Source: Spirosoma sp.
GTDB taxonomy: Bacteria > Bacteroidota > Bacteroidia > Cytophagales > Spirosomataceae
Length of the DNA stretch: 6,828 nt
Direction of reading: 5' to 3'
Assembly (NCBI GenBank): GCA_025351545.1
Contig: JANXVQ010000350.1
Coordinates: 1-6,828, forward strand
A program made the translations under genes and the position numbers. Shown here piece by piece: positions 5,539-6,828 of this stretch. Positions within the stretch are counted from its first letter, which is position 1, and every line of letters starts with the position of its first letter. The notes below the pieces were generated by a model. That model saw nothing but the letters and a program-made list of their open reading frames with translations, made no database searches and had not been told where the DNA came from.

Positions 5539-6474
5539 CTACACGGTAAAGCTGTCAGATTCGACGTAGGCTTTTATAAGGGCAACTTCGCCTTCTTTCC
5601 CTTTTTGCGATTTGCCGTGTTCCATACCAAAAATAAAGTCTTTATTCTCAGCCTTTTGCTTCTGGTAAACGTGCTTAAACACATTCTTGTAATTGATTTC
5701 GCCGGTAGTCGGTTCGTTACGACCGGGATTATCGCCAATCTGAAAATAACCAATTTCGCTCCAGCACCAGTTAATATGCGGAATAATGTGCCCTTCGTTC
5801 TTCTGCATGTGGTAAATGTCAAACAGAATCTTGCACGATGGATTATTGACCGCCCGACAAATTTCGTAGGTCTGGTCTGATGTTCGCAGGAACAGGTTTG
5901 GCGAATCGCTCAACGGTTCGAGTACCATTGTTACCCCACCTGCGGCCAGAATATCAGATCCCCTGCGTAAAGCATCAATAACATGTCCAGTCTGAATGCC
6001 AATGGGCAGGTTGCGTTCAAAATCGCCCGGCACCACCGTCGTCAATTTGGTATTAGCGCGTTTAGCGGTTTCCACGGCTTTCCGGCAGCCATTTAAAAAT
6101 ACTTCTATGTATTCTGGTTTGCCAGCAGCGAGAGTATTTTGAGAATTCCCCCCTTTATCGAGTACAAAAACGCCCATTGTAATGCCTAATCGGGCCATTT
6201 CTTCCCCTAGTTTGGTTTGCAAGGCCGGGTCTCGTCCCATCATACCATTGTCTTCCATAGCCGTAAAACCCATGTCGGCCATAAACTTAAGCTGGTCGAT
6301 AAGGTCTTTGCCCGCGCTGTTTTCAAACATGCCAAAGTGCGGGGCATATTTCAGCTTGAAGGTATTTTTAGCCAGAGAATCAGGCTGCGCATGCCAGTTA
6401 TTAGCTACTGATTCGCCTGAAACGGCGGCACCCGCTAGTCCAACTGTTGATTTTACAAAATTGCGTCGTTGCAT
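5539..6474 (-). CDS. Tat-exported TIM-barrel isomerase/epimerase, hydroxypyruvate isomerase-like
   Basis: This 311-residue protein is a xylose-isomerase-like TIM barrel of the hydroxypyruvate isomerase / sugar phosphate isomerase-epimerase group. It begins with a twin-arginine signal (RRNFVK, residues 3-8, then a small-residue hydrophobic run to about 20, with a possible S-V-A cleavage site at 22-24), so it should be exported folded, with its metal, to the periplasm. Putative active-site residues seen in family positions are E186 in LEPLSD, D219 and H222 in LFDIYHMQ, Q245 and R252 in QIGDNPGRNEP, E259 in GEINY and E285 in GMEHG. E186 and E285 would be the paired catalytic and metal-binding glutamates. 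It is the second gene of a leftward pair, 15 bases after the haem-binding protein. Export argues against true hydroxypyruvate metabolism; an extracytoplasmic keto-sugar or polyol is more likely. The substrate is unknown. Confidence 0.9.
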   Translation of the reverse strand: MQRRNFVKSTVGLAGAAVSGESVANNWHAQPDSLAKNTFKLKYAPHFGMFENSAGKDLIDQLKFMADMGFTAMEDNGMMGRDPALQTKLGEEMARLGITMGVFVLDKGGNSQNTLAAGKPEYIEVFLNGCRKAVETAKRANTKLTTVVPGDFERNLPIGIQTGHVIDALRRGSDILAAGGVTMVLEPLSDSPNLFLRTSDQTYEICRAVNNPSCKILFDIYHMQKNEGHIIPHINWCWSEIGYFQIGDNPGRNEPTTGEINYKNVFKHVYQKQKAENKDFIFGMEHGKSQKGKEGEVALIKAYVESDSFTV

Positions 6475-6489
6475 GGTGGTTGAAGGTTA

Positions 6490-6828
6490 TTATTTCTTTT
6501 TAAGGCTAGCCAGATAATCCACTAAGTCTACTAATTCCTGCGTACTCATGGCTTCCTGCAAACCAGATGGCATCATAGATGAATCAATATGTTTCATCGA
6601 AACGACGTCGGCCATTTTGTAATTCTGCACCACCCCACCGGGGAACTTCATTTGCAGGTCTGTCTCGGTTTTGCTGGACACGATGCCCGTCATGGAGCTA
6701 CCATCTTTGAACTTCACAACCCAGCCTTCAAAGCCAAAACTTATACCTGCATCGGGGTGCAGAATAGCCAGATACTGGCCCTCTTTAGGCAATTTAGAAC
6801 CAATTTCCGAGAGCTTCGGACCAAAATC
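6490..6828 (-). CDS. C-terminal part of a PVC-type haem-binding (c-type cytochrome-like) protein
   Basis: The frame is open from the window edge to a TAA at 6490, giving 112 residues of a larger protein. It matches the C-terminal haem-binding domain found in planctomycete and Bacteroidota glucose/sorbosone dehydrogenase-like and membrane-bound dehydrogenase proteins: FGPKLSEIG, HPDAGISFGFEGWVV, a DGSSMTGIV strand pair, and the closing SSMMPSGLQEAMSTQELVDLVDYLASL. The methionine before the proline in MMPSGL is the probable second haem ligand. The CxxCH attachment site should lie upstream, outside the window. An in-frame TTG at 6792 is not the start, since the domain plainly continues beyond it. 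The protein is probably periplasmic or membrane-attached and donates or accepts electrons for a sugar dehydrogenase. It is followed 15 bases later by the Tat-exported TIM barrel, suggesting one transcript and a shared compartment. Confidence 0.88.
   Translation of the reverse strand, partial: DFGPKLSEIGSKLPKEGQYLAILHPDAGISFGFEGWVVKFKDGSSMTGIVSSKTETDLQMKFPGGVVQNYKMADVVSMKHIDSSMMPSGLQEAMSTQELVDLVDYLASLKKK

Noticed and set aside
5533..5880. 115-codon plus-strand open frame
   Set aside because: It lies antisense within the well-supported TIM-barrel isomerase gene, has no family resemblance, and begins in the terminator-proximal region without a promoter.
6182..6517. 111-codon plus-strand open frame over the isomerase N-terminus
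   Set aside because: It is antisense to the Tat signal and first barrel strands, spans the gap between two genes of one operon, and shows no recognisable domain.

Overview
The window looks like the chromosome of a Bacteroidota bacterium of the order Cytophagales (a Spirosoma-like relative). This rests on moderate base composition, start codons with no Shine-Dalgarno sequence, several exact or near matches to the Bacteroidota -7 promoter element TAnnTTTG, and typical families: a Tat-exported sugar isomerase-like TIM barrel, a PVC-type haem-binding domain, a Uma2 protein and a stand-alone CBM48 protein. The genus is an inference; no rRNA or other marker gene is present.

Layout. Positions 1-1725 hold a leftward operon: SDR oxidoreductase, ROK sugar kinase, and the first 13 codons of a third gene that leaves the window. 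A rightward Uma2-family gene (1893-2360) diverges from it and meets a leftward Gfo/Idh/MocA oxidoreductase (2404-3597) at a short hairpin. The Gfo/Idh gene and the rightward pnuC gene (3679-4353) diverge from a tight intergenic region whose two candidate promoters face each other. After pnuC come a small lipoprotein with a lipocalin-like look (4432-4836) and, one base later, the first 17 codons of a nadR-type gene. That reading frame then loses all resemblance and stops at 4936. About 170 AT-rich bases without a gene follow, then a promoter and a small CBM48 (isoamylase N-terminal type) protein (5141-5461). A 15-bp stem-loop separates it from a leftward pair: a Tat-exported hydroxypyruvate-isomerase-like TIM barrel (5539-6474) and, upstream of it, the C-terminal part of a haem-binding protein (6490 to beyond the window).

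Together the leftward genes suggest sugar and sugar-acid metabolism: SDR plus ROK kinase in the cytoplasm, a Gfo/Idh oxidoreductase, and an exported isomerase with a cytochrome-type partner. The pnuC / nadR-remnant pair is a broken nicotinamide riboside salvage locus. No complete new defence or mobile system is visible. The most noteworthy signal is the nadR scar, whose end coincides with a perfect 14-bp inverted repeat that looks like a fold-back template-switch product.
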